DNA from: JBELHR01 sp049606855 | Lineage (GTDB): Bacteria; Bacteroidota; Bacteroidia; Flavobacteriales; Flavobacteriaceae | Direction: 5' to 3' | Length of the DNA stretch: 64,000 nt | NCBI GenBank assembly: GCA_049606855.1 | Contig: JBMYVY010000007.1 | Span: forward strand, 38,642 to 102,641 | In this document: positions 52,812-62,900 of the stretch, one piece after another | How positions within the stretch are numbered: position 1 is the first letter of the stretch | How the letters are laid out: each line of letters opens with the position of its first letter | The notes under the pieces: model-generated | Told to the model about the DNA's origin: nothing | Database searches by the model: none | The model's input: the letters and a program-made list of their open reading frames with translations, nothing else | Made by a program: the position numbers and the translations under genes

Positions 52812-52860
52812 GTACTCTAAAACAAGCTTGAAAGTAAACTTTCGCTCGTTTTAGAGCACA
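52811..52860. other. long imperfect stem-loop
   Basis: TGTACTCTAAAACAAGC (52811-52827) pairs with GCTCGTTTTAGAGCACA (52844-52860) with two A-C mismatches as plus-strand RNA. In minus-strand RNA both become U-G wobble pairs, so the stem is continuous. An inner GAAAG/CTTTC stem caps it. Confidence 0.55.
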
Positions 52861-52887
52861 AAAAAACCGATACTTTCGTATCGGTTT
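52860..52887 (-). terminator. terminator of tRNA-Ser
   Basis: On the minus strand AAACCGATAC, GAAA, GTATCGGTTT form a 10-bp stem with a GNRA-type loop (plus-strand arms 52864-52873 and 52878-52887). A T-run follows it. It begins 8 bp after the tRNA 3' end. Confidence 0.88.
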
Positions 52888-52894
52888 CCTTTTG

Positions 52895-52979
52895 CGGAGA
52901 AAGAGGGATTCGAACCCCCGGACCTGTTACAGTCAACAGTTTTCAAGACTGCCGCATTCGACCACTCTGCCATTTCTCC
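52895..52979 (-). tRNA. tRNA-Ser (anticodon TGA)
   Basis: The minus-strand sequence begins GGAGAAATGGCAGAGTGGTC and has paired acceptor arms GGAGAAA/TTTCTCC with discriminator G. The anticodon loop CTTGAAA gives TGA. A long variable arm, as in serine tRNAs, precedes the T-arm GGGGGTTCGAATCCC. CCA is not encoded. Confidence 0.96.
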
Positions 52980-53135
52980 CGAGCGTCATTGATTTCTCAA
53001 TTGCGGTTGCAAATATAGGGTGCTTTTTCGATTACAACAAGGCTTTTTTCCATTTTTTTTAAATAAAACTAAAAAAATCTGATGTTCAATGAGTTAAAAA
53101 TAATACCATTTTTATTCATTTACTTAAGGGAAATT

Positions 53136-53166
53136 TTGCACCTCGAATTAAGACTTAGTATTTTTA
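53136..53166 (+). promoter_or_regulatory. candidate aroC promoter
   Basis: TTG at 53136-53138, a 20-bp spacer and TATTTTTA at 53159-53166 (last base off TAnnTTTG). The aroC ATG lies 19 bp downstream. Confidence 0.42.
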
Positions 53167-53184
53167 GGCCTACAAAATGATAAG

Positions 53185-54246
53185 ATGGCAAATACTTTAG
53201 GTAAACTTTATCGATTGACAACATATGGAGAATCACATGGCCTTGCAATTGGAGGGATAATAGATGGCTGCCCTGCAGGAGTTGAATTGGATTTCGATGC
53301 TATTCAAAAAGAATTAGACCGACGTAAACCGGGACAATCCAAAATTGTTACTCAACGTAAAGAACCTGATACCGTTGGCTTTCAATCAGGGATTTTTGAA
53401 GGCAAAACTACAGGAACGCCGATTGGTTTTAGAATTGAAAACACCAATCAAAAATCTAAAGACTATACGCACAATGTAGATGTGTATAGACCATCTCACG
53501 CTGATTTCACCTATGACAAAAAATATGGGCATAGAGATCATCGAGGTGGTGGTAGAACCTCAGCAAGAGAAACAGCTAATTGGGTCGTTGGAGGTGCTAT
53601 CGCGAAGCAATGTATCCCCGATATAACTATACAAGCATATACCTCATCTGTAGGATCTTTATTTTTAGAAAAGCCATATCAAGATTTAGATTTGTCAAAA
53701 GTTGAATCAAATGTGGTCAGGTGCCCTGATGATGCGATGGCGGAGAAAATGATTGAGCATATCGCAAAAATAAAAAAGCAAGGTGACACTATTGGAGGAA
53801 CTATAACCTGTGTAATTAAAAATGTCCCTGTAGGATTAGGAGAACCTGTATTCGATAAATTACATGCTGCATTAGGACATGCAATGCTGTCAATAAATGC
53901 TGTTAAAGGCTTTGAGTATGGTAGTGGTTTTTGTGGAGCGCAAATGAAAGGATCAGATCATAACGACGCTTTCAATGCAGACGGTAGTACACAATCAAAC
54001 TTATCAGGAGGTATTCAAGGTGGGATTTCCAACGGAATGGATATTTACTTTAGAGTTGCCTTCAAACCAGTGGCTACAATTATGAGTAGTCAAGAAACGA
54101 TAGATTCAAAAGGAAATGCTGCAGAGATTAAAGGTCGTGGAAGACATGATCCCTGTGTTGTTCCCAGAGCCATTCCAATTGTAGAGGCCCTCGCTGCAAT
54201 GGTTCTTTTAGATTTCACCATGCAAGCAAGAGCCTACAAGCATTAA
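53185..54246 (+). CDS. aroC: chorismate synthase
   Basis: This 353-aa enzyme makes chorismate from EPSP, the last shared step of aromatic amino-acid synthesis, using reduced FMN. The start 'GKLYRLTTYGESHGLAIGGI' (residues 5-24) holds the family His signature. 'DRRKPGQSKIVTQRKEPD', 'DYRDHRGGGRTSARET'-type residues (here 'GHRDHRGGGRTSARETANWV'), and 'GRHDPCVVPRAIPIVEA' near residue 317 are all present. The length is normal. It converges with a peroxiredoxin-like gene, overlapping by 4 bp. Confidence 0.98.
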   Translation: MANTLGKLYRLTTYGESHGLAIGGIIDGCPAGVELDFDAIQKELDRRKPGQSKIVTQRKEPDTVGFQSGIFEGKTTGTPIGFRIENTNQKSKDYTHNVDVYRPSHADFTYDKKYGHRDHRGGGRTSARETANWVVGGAIAKQCIPDITIQAYTSSVGSLFLEKPYQDLDLSKVESNVVRCPDDAMAEKMIEHIAKIKKQGDTIGGTITCVIKNVPVGLGEPVFDKLHAALGHAMLSINAVKGFEYGSGFCGAQMKGSDHNDAFNADGSTQSNLSGGIQGGISNGMDIYFRVAFKPVATIMSSQETIDSKGNAAEIKGRGRHDPCVVPRAIPIVEALAAMVLLDFTMQARAYKH

Positions 54247-54815
54247 AGTGTTTCTAGCAGTTCTTCCAAATCTGAACGGTTGTGGTAATTTGGATCATAA
54301 TGAACGTAAACTATTTTACCATCTGAACCGATTAGGTAGGTTGCAGGAACAGGCAAAACTCTGTTCCCGTAGGTATTATAATCATCTACACGCTTCAGGG
54401 TCCATTTAGAAAAATCATTTGGCAATTCAAATGCAACACCATAGTCTTGCATTATTTTATTGTCTTTGTCAAAAATTAAAGGGATTTGATTTTCAAACTC
54501 TTCCGAAGTATCTTCCATTTTTTCAGGTTTTTCGGGAGAAATTACCAGAACAGACACTCCTTTTTCTTGGAAGCTTTGAAATTTTTCATCTAATTCCTTT
54601 AAATGTTTCTGACAATATGGACACCAGTTTCCACGATAAAAAATAACTAAGATTTGTTTGCCTTGTTCTCTGAGTACATCAGTAGAAATGGAATTTCCGT
54701 ACTGATCTACTCCTGTAATATCGGGAGCGACATCACCAACGTTAAACTTTGATTCAGCATTCTGAGCAGATGCTCCAAAAGAAATAAATAAGAGTAATAA
54801 AAATATTTTATTCAT
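54243..54815 (-). CDS. exported peroxiredoxin-like (AhpC/TSA) protein
   Basis: This 190-aa protein has a signal peptide (cleavage after FGASAQ, near residue 18) and a thioredoxin fold with 'DVAPDITGVDQYGNSISTDV'. The redox motif is 'VIFYRGNWCPYCQKHLKELD' near residues 57-76, with both cysteines of CPYC. 'LVISPEKPEKMEDTSEEFEN' and 'LIFDKDNKIMQDYGVAFELP' are typical of the bacterioferritin-comigratory/PRX-like subgroup. It probably reduces peroxides or cell-envelope disulfides in the periplasm. It is likely monocistronic. Confidence 0.85.
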   Translation of the reverse strand: MNKIFLLLLFISFGASAQNAESKFNVGDVAPDITGVDQYGNSISTDVLREQGKQILVIFYRGNWCPYCQKHLKELDEKFQSFQEKGVSVLVISPEKPEKMEDTSEEFENQIPLIFDKDNKIMQDYGVAFELPNDFSKWTLKRVDDYNTYGNRVLPVPATYLIGSDGKIVYVHYDPNYHNRSDLEELLETL

Positions 54816-54867
54816 AATATAGGGTTTGGATTTCAGCCTTGGTTGCTAAAAACACAAGAACCTTACA

Positions 54868-55185
54868 TTACTTTTTACCATCCAATGGTATTTTTCCGCC
54901 TAAAATATCAAAATACATCTGAAAATCAGCTCTTAAACTCCATAATGGATAGGTAAATGTAGCGGGTTTATTTTTCTCAAAAAAAGCATGGCCCACCCAA
55001 GCGAAGCCATATCCCGCAAGGGGAATATATGCCCACAACATAAATTCACCGTGATATAAGCCTGTAAAAAAGAGAGCAAATACTATTGTTGTTCCAATAA
55101 CATGCAAAAGTCTGCACATTTTATTCTCATGTTGAGATAAATAAAAAGGATAAAACTCCTGAAAGCTTTTGTATTTTTTTTCCAT
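54868..55185 (-). CDS. Mpo1-like (DUF962) membrane protein
   Basis: This 105-aa protein has the family start 'QEFYPFYLSQHENKMCRLLH' (residues 8-27) with conserved His residues. The hydrophobic 'VIGTTIVFALFFTGL' and 'LWAYIPLAGYGFAWVGHAFF' follow, then 'EKNKPATFTYPLWSLRADFQ'. Yeast Mpo1 of this family is an iron-dependent dioxygenase of 2-hydroxy fatty acids. Here function is only by homology. It lies downstream of the terminator that ends the rpo operon. Confidence 0.85.
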   Translation of the reverse strand: MEKKYKSFQEFYPFYLSQHENKMCRLLHVIGTTIVFALFFTGLYHGEFMLWAYIPLAGYGFAWVGHAFFEKNKPATFTYPLWSLRADFQMYFDILGGKIPLDGKK

Positions 55186-55194
55186 GGAACTAAT

Positions 55195-55231
55195 TTAAAA
55201 AAAAACGCCGAATCAAATTGATTCGGCGTTT
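55195..55231 (-). terminator. terminator of the rplL-rpoBC-DUF3467 operon
   Basis: On the minus strand AACGCCGAATC and GATTCGGCGTT form an 11-bp stem around a 5-nt loop (plus-strand arms 55204-55214 and 55220-55230), followed by nine or ten T. It lies 4 bp after the DUF3467 gene stop. Confidence 0.92.
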
Positions 55232-55234
55232 GTA

Positions 55235-55546
55235 TTATGCTTCTCCTGTCGGTCCAAAATTCATTGGAATCGGAGGCTGCTCTTGATCCTTAATAGGTCC
55301 GTTGGCAGCTTCAAACCTTTTGATATTCTCATTTAGAGCCTTGGACAACCTTTTTGCGTGCTGTGGAGTAAGAATGATTCTTGACTTCACTCTCGCTTTA
55401 GGTGTACCTGGCATCACATTGATAAAATCAACTATGAATTCAGATAAAGAATGGTTGATGATTGCTAAGTTGGAATATGTTCCTTCCGCAATTTTCTCAT
55501 CCAATTCAATATTTAACTTTCCTTCATTAGGTTTTTGATCTTTCAT
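55235..55546 (-). CDS. DUF3467-family protein
   Basis: This 103-aa protein matches DUF3467: 'ELDEKIAEGTYSNLAIINHS' (residues 14-33), 'EFIVDFINVMPGTPKARVKS' and 'IILTPQHAKRLSKALNENIK'. It ends with 'PPIPMNFGPTGEA'. The family sits next to rpoC in many Bacteroidota, and its job is unknown. It begins 1 bp after the rpoC stop, so it is probably translated from the rpo transcript. Confidence 0.9.
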   Translation of the reverse strand: MKDQKPNEGKLNIELDEKIAEGTYSNLAIINHSLSEFIVDFINVMPGTPKARVKSRIILTPQHAKRLSKALNENIKRFEAANGPIKDQEQPPIPMNFGPTGEA

Positions 55547-55547
55547 A

Positions 55548-58500
55548 CTATAAAGATTCTTCGATTTCCTCTTTTGGTCCTACAATAATATTATTGTAGT
55601 CACGCATCCCTGTACCAGCAGGAATTCGCTTACCAACAATTACATTTTCTTTCAATCCTTCAAGATTATCAATCTTACCACTAACTGCGGCTTCATTTAA
55701 TACCTTAGTAGTTTCCTGGAAGGAAGCTGCAGAGATAAATGATTTAGTTTGAAGAGATGCTCTAGTAATACCTTGCAAGATTTGCTCAGCCGTTGCCGGT
55801 CTCGCATCACGTGCCACTACTAAATTCTTATCAGATCTTCTCAATAAAGAATTCTCATCTCTCAACTCTCTTGAAGAAACGATTTGTCCCGCTTTCAAGG
55901 CTTCTGAATCTCCAGCATCCTCTACTACTTTCATTCCGAAAATTGCATCATTTTCAGTCATGAAATCAGTTTTATGAACCAATTGGTTCTCTAAGAATAA
56001 TGTATCTCCAGAATCGATAACTCTTACCTTACGCATCATTTGACGTACAACTACCTCAAAGTGCTTATCGTTAATTTTTACCCCTTGTAATCGATATACT
56101 TCTTGAATCTCATTTACTAAGTACTCTTGAACCGCTGATGGCCCCTGAATTCTCAAAATATCTCCAGGAGTAATTGCTCCATCAGAAAGTGGCATACCCG
56201 CTTTGATAAAGTCATTTTCCTGAACCAGGATTTGGTTAGATAATTTCACCAAATACTTCTTGATATCTCCGTATTTTGATTCAACAATAATCTCTCGATT
56301 ACCTCTTTTAATTTTACCAAATGAAACCACACCATCAGTTTCAGCAACAACTGCTGGGTTAGACGGGTTACGCGCTTCGAATAATTCCGTTACACGTGGT
56401 AGACCTCCAGTAATATCCCCAGCCTTTCCAGACTTACGAGGAATCTTAACTAATGTTTTACCGGCATCAATAGTATCTCCTTCACTTACCATCATATGGG
56501 CTCCCACAGGTAAAGAATATGATCGAAGCGTGTTTCCATCAGCATCCTGAATCAACATAGAAGGAATTACCTTTTTGTTTTTAGATTCAGTAATTACTTT
56601 CTCTTGGAAACCTGTTTGTTCATCAATCTCTACTTGGAAGTTTATCCCTTGTTCAACATTCTCAAAAGCAATTTTACCAGCAAATTCTGATACAATTACT
56701 CCGTTAAATGGATCCCATTGGCAAATCTCATCTCCTTTTTTAATCTTTTGTTTGTTTTTCACACGAACATAAGATCCATAAGGAATAATATTAGTACTAA
56801 GAACCAGTCCTTTCTCTTTGTCTACGATTTTAATTTCTGCAGTACGAGAAATTACGATGTTTACTTTATTTCCTTGACCATCTTCACCTTCAACAGTTCT
56901 AAGGTCTTCAATTTCTGCAACTCCATTGAATTTAGAAATTAGCTTATTATCCTCAGAAATATTTCCAGCAACACCTCCAACGTGGAATGTTCTCAATGTA
57001 AGCTGTGTACCTGGCTCCCCAATAGATTGAGCAGCAACAACACCAACAGCCTCTCCTTTTTGAACCATTCTATGTGTAGACAATGATTGTCCGTAACACT
57101 TAGAACAAATTCCTCGTTTAGATTCACAAGTCAACGGTGATCTAACTTCAACGCGATCAACACCAGCTGACTCAACAATAGCAGCTAATTCATCAGATAT
57201 CACTTCATTAGCTTTCACTAATAAGGTATCTGTACCTGGTGCAAAAACATCATGTAAAGAAACACGACCAACAATTCTTTCAGAAATTGGTTCAACGATT
57301 TCATCGTTTTTCTTAAGTGGCTCAACAGTCAATCCTCTCAAAGTACCACAATCTTCTTCATTGACAATCACATCCTGTGCAACATCAACTAAACGACGTG
57401 TTAAGTAACCCGCATCTGCTGTTTTCAATGCGGTATCGGCAAGACCTTTACGAGCACCGTGAGTAGAAATAAAGTATTCCAAAATTGAAAGTCCTTCCTT
57501 AAAGTTAGAAAGAATTGGATTTTCAATAATTTCACCTCCACCTGATGTAGATTTCTTTGGTTTTGCCATCAAACCACGCATACCAGTTAACTGGCGAATC
57601 TGTTCTTTCGAACCACGGGCTCCTGAATCCAACATCATGAACACAGAGTTAAACCCTTGTTGATCCTCACGTAAACGCTTCATAGATAATTCTGTCAACC
57701 TATTGTTCGCTGATCCCCAGATATCAATTACCTGGTTATAACGTTCTTTATTAGTCAACATACCCATGTTATAGTTCATAATAATTGCATCGACCTCTTC
57801 ATTAGCCTCAGCAATCATTGTTTTCTTTTCCTCTGGAATAATAATATCTCCTAATGAGAATGACAATCCACCTTGGAAGGCAAATTTATATCCCATGTTT
57901 TTAATATTATCTAGGAATTCTCCAGTTGTAGGAATATCTGTAGCTTTCAAAATTCTACCGATAATTCCTCTCAATGATTTTTTGGTCAAAACCTCATTGA
58001 TATATCCTGCAGCTGGTGGAACTACTTCGTTGAATAAAACACGACCAACAGTTGTCTCGATAATACGAGTAACTTGCTCTCCGTTCTCATCAACATCTTG
58101 AGTTCTAACTTTAATTCCAGCATTCAAATCAACCGCCTTTTCATTGTAGGCAATTGTTAATTCCTCCGGAGAATAAAAAGTTAATCCTTCTCCTTTAATC
58201 GCAACCTCAGGAGTACTCTTACGCTCTTTAGTCATATAATAAAGACCAAGTACCATATCCTGAGACGGAACTGTAATTGGAGCTCCATTGGCTGGGTTCA
58301 AAATAGAATGAGAAGCTAATAGAAGCATTTGAGCTTCTAAAATAGCCTCAGGTCCTAATGGTAAATGAACCGCCATCTGATCTCCATCAAAATCCGCATT
58401 AAAGGCCGTACACACAAGTGGGTGTAATTGGATCGCCTTTCCTTCGATTAATTTTGGTTGGAATGCCTGTATACCAAGACGGTGAAGCGTTGGCGCACGG

Positions 58501-59822
58501 TTCAGCAATACTGGATGCCCCTTAAGAACATTTTCCAAGATATCCCAAACCACAGGTTCCTTTTTATCTATAATTTTCTTTGCAGATTTAACGGTCTTAA
58601 CAATTCCTCTTTCAATCAGCTTACGAATGATAAAAGGCTTGTAAAGTTCAGCTGCCATATCTTTTGGCAATCCACATTCAAATAATTTAAGCTCTGGTCC
58701 AACGACAATTACAGAACGTGCAGAATAATCAACACGCTTACCTAGCAAGTTTTGACGGAAACGACCTTGCTTTCCTTTTAATGAATCAGAAAGAGATTTT
58801 AATGGACGATTAGATTCAGTTTTAACAGCTGAACTTTTACGTGTGTTATCAAACAATGAATCTACAGATTCTTGTAACATACGTTTTTCATTACGCAAGA
58901 TTACCTCTGGCGCTTGAATTTCCATTAATCGTTTAAGACGGTTGTTTCTGATAATTACACGACGGTATAAATCATTCAAATCGGAAGTTGCAAAACGTCC
59001 TCCATCAAGTGGTACTAATGGTCTTAATTCTGGCGGAATCACCGGAATCGCCTTCATAATCATCCACTCTGGATTGTTCTCTCTATTCTTGTTAGCATCT
59101 CTAAAAGACTCAACAACGTTCAAACGCTTAAGCGCTTCCATTTTACGTTGTTTAGAAGTTTCAGTATTTGCTTTGTGTCTCAATTCGTAAGACAAGGCAT
59201 CTAAATCTAGACGACCTAAAAGGTCCACTAAACATTCTGCCCCCATCTTTGCGATGAATTTATTTGGATCTGAATCCTCTAAATAGCGATTATCTTGAGG
59301 AACAGTCTCTAGAATATCTAGATACTCTTCTTCAGTCAAAAAGTCCATTTTTTGAAGAGCTTCTCCTTCAGCATTTTTAGCTGTTCCAGGCTGAATTACA
59401 ACATATCGTTCGTAATAAATAATCATGTCTAACTTCTTCGATGGTAAACCTAAAAGGTATCCCATTTTGTTAGGTAATGATCTAAAATACCAGATATGTG
59501 CTACAGGAACTACTAAATTAATATGACCAATACGATCACGTCTAACTTTTTTCTCAGTTACCTCAACTCCACATCGATCACAAACGATACCCTTGTAACG
59601 AATACGCTTATACTTACCACAAGCACATTCATAATCCTTGATAGGACCAAAAATACGCTCACAGAAAAGACCATCACGCTCTGGTTTGTGCGTACGATAG
59701 TTGATCGTCTCTGGTTTTAGGATTTCTCCATGAGATTGATCTAAAATCGACTCAGGGGAAGCTAATCCAATGGATATTTTACTGAATTTCTTAACAGTGT
59801 ATTTATCTTCTTTTCTTGCCAT
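55548..59822 (-). CDS. rpoC: DNA-directed RNA polymerase beta' subunit
   Basis: This 1424-aa subunit forms the catalytic cleft with RpoB. The zinc-binding 'CACGKYKRIRYKGIVCDRCG' is near residue 66, 'NLLGKRVDYSARSVIVVGPE' near residue 355 and the magnesium motif 'NADFDGDQMAVHLPLG' near residue 484. The trigger-loop region has 'LTLRTFHVGGVAG' near residue 942, and the second zinc site has 'CESKRGICSKCYGQSL'. The length is typical for Bacteroidota. It begins 86 bp after rpoB on the same transcript. Confidence 0.99.
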   Translation of the reverse strand: MARKEDKYTVKKFSKISIGLASPESILDQSHGEILKPETINYRTHKPERDGLFCERIFGPIKDYECACGKYKRIRYKGIVCDRCGVEVTEKKVRRDRIGHINLVVPVAHIWYFRSLPNKMGYLLGLPSKKLDMIIYYERYVVIQPGTAKNAEGEALQKMDFLTEEEYLDILETVPQDNRYLEDSDPNKFIAKMGAECLVDLLGRLDLDALSYELRHKANTETSKQRKMEALKRLNVVESFRDANKNRENNPEWMIMKAIPVIPPELRPLVPLDGGRFATSDLNDLYRRVIIRNNRLKRLMEIQAPEVILRNEKRMLQESVDSLFDNTRKSSAVKTESNRPLKSLSDSLKGKQGRFRQNLLGKRVDYSARSVIVVGPELKLFECGLPKDMAAELYKPFIIRKLIERGIVKTVKSAKKIIDKKEPVVWDILENVLKGHPVLLNRAPTLHRLGIQAFQPKLIEGKAIQLHPLVCTAFNADFDGDQMAVHLPLGPEAILEAQMLLLASHSILNPANGAPITVPSQDMVLGLYYMTKERKSTPEVAIKGEGLTFYSPEELTIAYNEKAVDLNAGIKVRTQDVDENGEQVTRIIETTVGRVLFNEVVPPAAGYINEVLTKKSLRGIIGRILKATDIPTTGEFLDNIKNMGYKFAFQGGLSFSLGDIIIPEEKKTMIAEANEEVDAIIMNYNMGMLTNKERYNQVIDIWGSANNRLTELSMKRLREDQQGFNSVFMMLDSGARGSKEQIRQLTGMRGLMAKPKKSTSGGGEIIENPILSNFKEGLSILEYFISTHGARKGLADTALKTADAGYLTRRLVDVAQDVIVNEEDCGTLRGLTVEPLKKNDEIVEPISERIVGRVSLHDVFAPGTDTLLVKANEVISDELAAIVESAGVDRVEVRSPLTCESKRGICSKCYGQSLSTHRMVQKGEAVGVVAAQSIGEPGTQLTLRTFHVGGVAGNISEDNKLISKFNGVAEIEDLRTVEGEDGQGNKVNIVISRTAEIKIVDKEKGLVLSTNIIPYGSYVRVKNKQKIKKGDEICQWDPFNGVIVSEFAGKIAFENVEQGINFQVEIDEQTGFQEKVITESKNKKVIPSMLIQDADGNTLRSYSLPVGAHMMVSEGDTIDAGKTLVKIPRKSGKAGDITGGLPRVTELFEARNPSNPAVVAETDGVVSFGKIKRGNREIIVESKYGDIKKYLVKLSNQILVQENDFIKAGMPLSDGAITPGDILRIQGPSAVQEYLVNEIQEVYRLQGVKINDKHFEVVVRQMMRKVRVIDSGDTLFLENQLVHKTDFMTENDAIFGMKVVEDAGDSEALKAGQIVSSRELRDENSLLRRSDKNLVVARDARPATAEQILQGITRASLQTKSFISAASFQETTKVLNEAAVSGKIDNLEGLKENVIVGKRIPAGTGMRDYNNIIVGPKEEIEESL

Positions 59823-59868
59823 AATAATAATGGATTCGAATTTTAATTAATGTTGAATAAACGGTTCC

Positions 59869-59898
59869 ATTAAGAAGCGGTATCAAGCGCTTCTTAAT
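59869..59898 (-). other. rpoB-rpoC intercistronic hairpin
   Basis: ATTAAGAAGCG (59869-59879) and CGCTTCTTAAT (59888-59898) form an 11-bp perfect stem around an 8-nt loop, on either strand. No T-run follows on the minus strand. It is a candidate processing or stability element. Confidence 0.65.
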
Positions 59899-59908
59899 TC
59901 ACCACTTT

Positions 59909-62900
59909 TTAGTCCTCTAGTCTAACGTCTAATCCTAAACCTTTCAGTTCGTGCATTAATACGTTAAATGATTCTGGTAACCCAGGCTCTGGCATAGTCT
60001 CTCCCTTAACGATTGCCTCGTAAGTTTTAGCTCTACCCATTACATCATCAGATTTAACTGTCAAGATTTCTCTTAAGATACTTGATGCTCCATAGGCCTC
60101 TAGTGCCCATACCTCCATCTCTCCGAAACGCTGACCACCAAATTGAGCTTTACCTCCTAATGGTTGTTGCGTAATCAATGAGTAAGGTCCGATAGAACGC
60201 GCATGCATCTTATCTTCAATCATGTGACCAAGTTTAATCATGTAGATGATACCAACTGTTGCAGGCTGATCAAAACGCTGTCCTGTTCCACCATCGTATA
60301 GATAAGTGTGTCCAAAACGCGGTACACCAGCTGAATCAGTTAAGGCGTTGATTTGATCAAGAGATGCTCCATCAAAAATTGGTGTAGCATATTTTTCTCC
60401 TAATTTCTCACCAGCCCATCCAAGTACTGTTTCGTAGATCTGACCAATGTTCATACGAGAAGGTACCCCAAGTGGATTCAATACGATATCTACCGGTGTT
60501 CCATCTTCCAAGAACGGCATATCTTCTGCACGAACAATACGTGCGACAATACCTTTGTTACCGTGACGACCCGCCATCTTATCTCCTACTTTCAATTTAC
60601 GCTTCTTAGCAACATAAATTTTTGCAAGTTTCAAGATACCTGCTGGCAATTCATCTCCAACAGAAATGGTGAATTTCTCACGTCTTAAAGCTCCCTGAAT
60701 ATCATTAACCTTGATTTTGTAATTGTGGATCAACTCCCCAACTAAACGATTAATATCCTCATCAGTAGTCCAAGAACCTTTAACTAAGTGTGTGAAATCT
60801 GTAATAGAATTCAACATTTTAAGCGTGAATTTTTTTCCTTTAGGGAAAACATCCTCACCTAAATCATTCTGAACTCCTTGAGAGGTTTTACCTCCAACAA
60901 GTCCAAATAACTTCTCAACCAACACATCTTTCAATGCATCAAGCTCAGCAGCATATTTTTGCTCAACGATAGCTGTATCTTCCTTGTCTTTCGCACGCTT
61001 AGACTTATCTTTTACAGCACGTTTAAATAATTTCTTATCAATTACTACTCCTCTCAATGAAGGCGAAGCTTTCAAAGATGCATCTTTAACATCTCCAGCT
61101 TTATCACCAAAAATAGCACGTAATAATTTCTCTTCTGGTGTTGGGTCAGATTCACCTTTAGGAGTAATTTTACCTATCAAAATATCTCCAGGTTTAACCT
61201 CCGCTCCGATACGAATCATTCCATTTTCATCAAGGTCTTTAGTAGCCTCTTCTGAAACATTTGGAATATCATTTGTCAGTTCCTCAGAACCTAACTTAGT
61301 ATCTCTAACATCCAAAGAGTACTCATCAATATGGATTGATGTAAAAATATCTTCACGCACAACACGCTCAGAAATTACAATCGCATCCTCAAAGTTATAA
61401 CCCTTCCAAGGCATGAAGGCAACCTTCATGTTTCGTCCAAGAGCTAACTCTCCTTGTTGAGTAGCATATCCTTCACAAAGTACTTGACCATCTTCAACGC
61501 GATCACCTTTCTTTACGATTGGTTTCAAGTTGATTGAAGTACCTTGATTTGTTTTTCTAAACTTGATAAGGTCATAAGTTTTCTCATCATTGTCGAAGCT
61601 TACCAAACGTTGTTCATCAGTACGATCGTACTTAACAACTATTTTATTAGCATCAACATACTCAATAACTCCAGCTCCTTCAGCATTCATTAATATACGA
61701 GAATCCGTAGCTACACGACGCTCTAATCCAGTACCAACAATTGGAGATTCTGGTCTTAATAGCGGCACAGCCTGACGCATCATGTTCGATCCCATCAACG
61801 CACGGTTGGCATCATCATGTTCCAAGAATGGAATTAACGATGCAGAAATAGATGCAATTTGATTTGGAGAAACATCCATATAGTTCACCTCTTTTGGATC
61901 AACAACAGGGAAATCTCCATTTTCACGAATAATAATACGCTCATCAACGAAAGAACCGTCTTTGTTCAAATCAATATTTGATTGAGCAATCTTCATTCCT
62001 TCTTCCTCTTCTGCTGAAAGGTAAATAGGTGCGTTAACAATATCTACTTGTCCCTCTTCAACATTTCTATATGGAGTCTCAATAAATCCTAAATTATTCA
62101 CCTTAGCATAAACTGATAAAGATGAAATCAATCCAATGTTTGGACCTTCAGGAGTTTCAATTGGACACAAACGACCATAGTGAGTATAGTGAACATCACG
62201 AACCTCAAATCCTGCACGTTCTCTAGATAAACCACCAGGTCCTAGTGCGGATAAACGACGCTTGTGAGTAATTTCAGCTAGTGGATTCGTCTGATCCATA
62301 AATTGTGATAACTGATTCGTTCCAAAGAATGAATTAATTACAGAAGATAGTGTCTTTGCATTAATCAAATCAATTGGTGTGAATACTTCATTATCACGAA
62401 CATTCATACGTTCACGAATAGTTCTAGCCATACGAGAAAGACCAACACCAAACTGAGAAGCTAATTGCTCACCAACAGTACGTACACGACGGTTAGATAA
62501 GTGATCAATATCATCTACTTCAGCTTTAGAGTTAATCAACTCAATTAAATACTTGATAATGGTAATGATGTCTACTTTAGTAAGTACACGCTCATCCATA
62601 TCAATATCAAGACCTAATTTTTTATTCATTCTATAACGTCCTACCTCACCAAGGTTGTAACGTTGTTCAGAGAAGAATAATTTGTCAATAATACCACGTG
62701 CTGTCTCAACATCAGGCGGTTCAGCATTACGTAATTGACGGTATATGTGTTCAACAGCCTCCTTTTCAGAGTTTGTTGGATCTTTTTGCAAAGTATTGTG
62801 AATAATAGCATAGTCCGCCATTTGGCTATCCACTTTGTGCAATAGAATGGTTTTGGCACCAGATTCTACGATCTCTTCAATATGCTCTTTTTCAAGCACA

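Larger units (their letters stand above)
52581..52894. other. 314-bp structured non-coding stretch beside tRNA-Ser
   Basis: Between the 54-aa gene and tRNA-Ser I see no credible gene. Minus-strand readings of the repeats give cysteine/proline-rich short peptides with no start context. The stretch holds, in order, an inverted repeat, two 53-bp repeats, a T-tailed hairpin, a long wobble-paired stem-loop and the tRNA terminator. Confidence 0.65.

Noticed and set aside
52663..52895. Integration site or CRISPR-like array next to tRNA-Ser
   Set aside because: Only two repeat copies exist, with one 13-bp spacer, and I see neither integrase nor a repeat of the tRNA 3' end nor cas genes.
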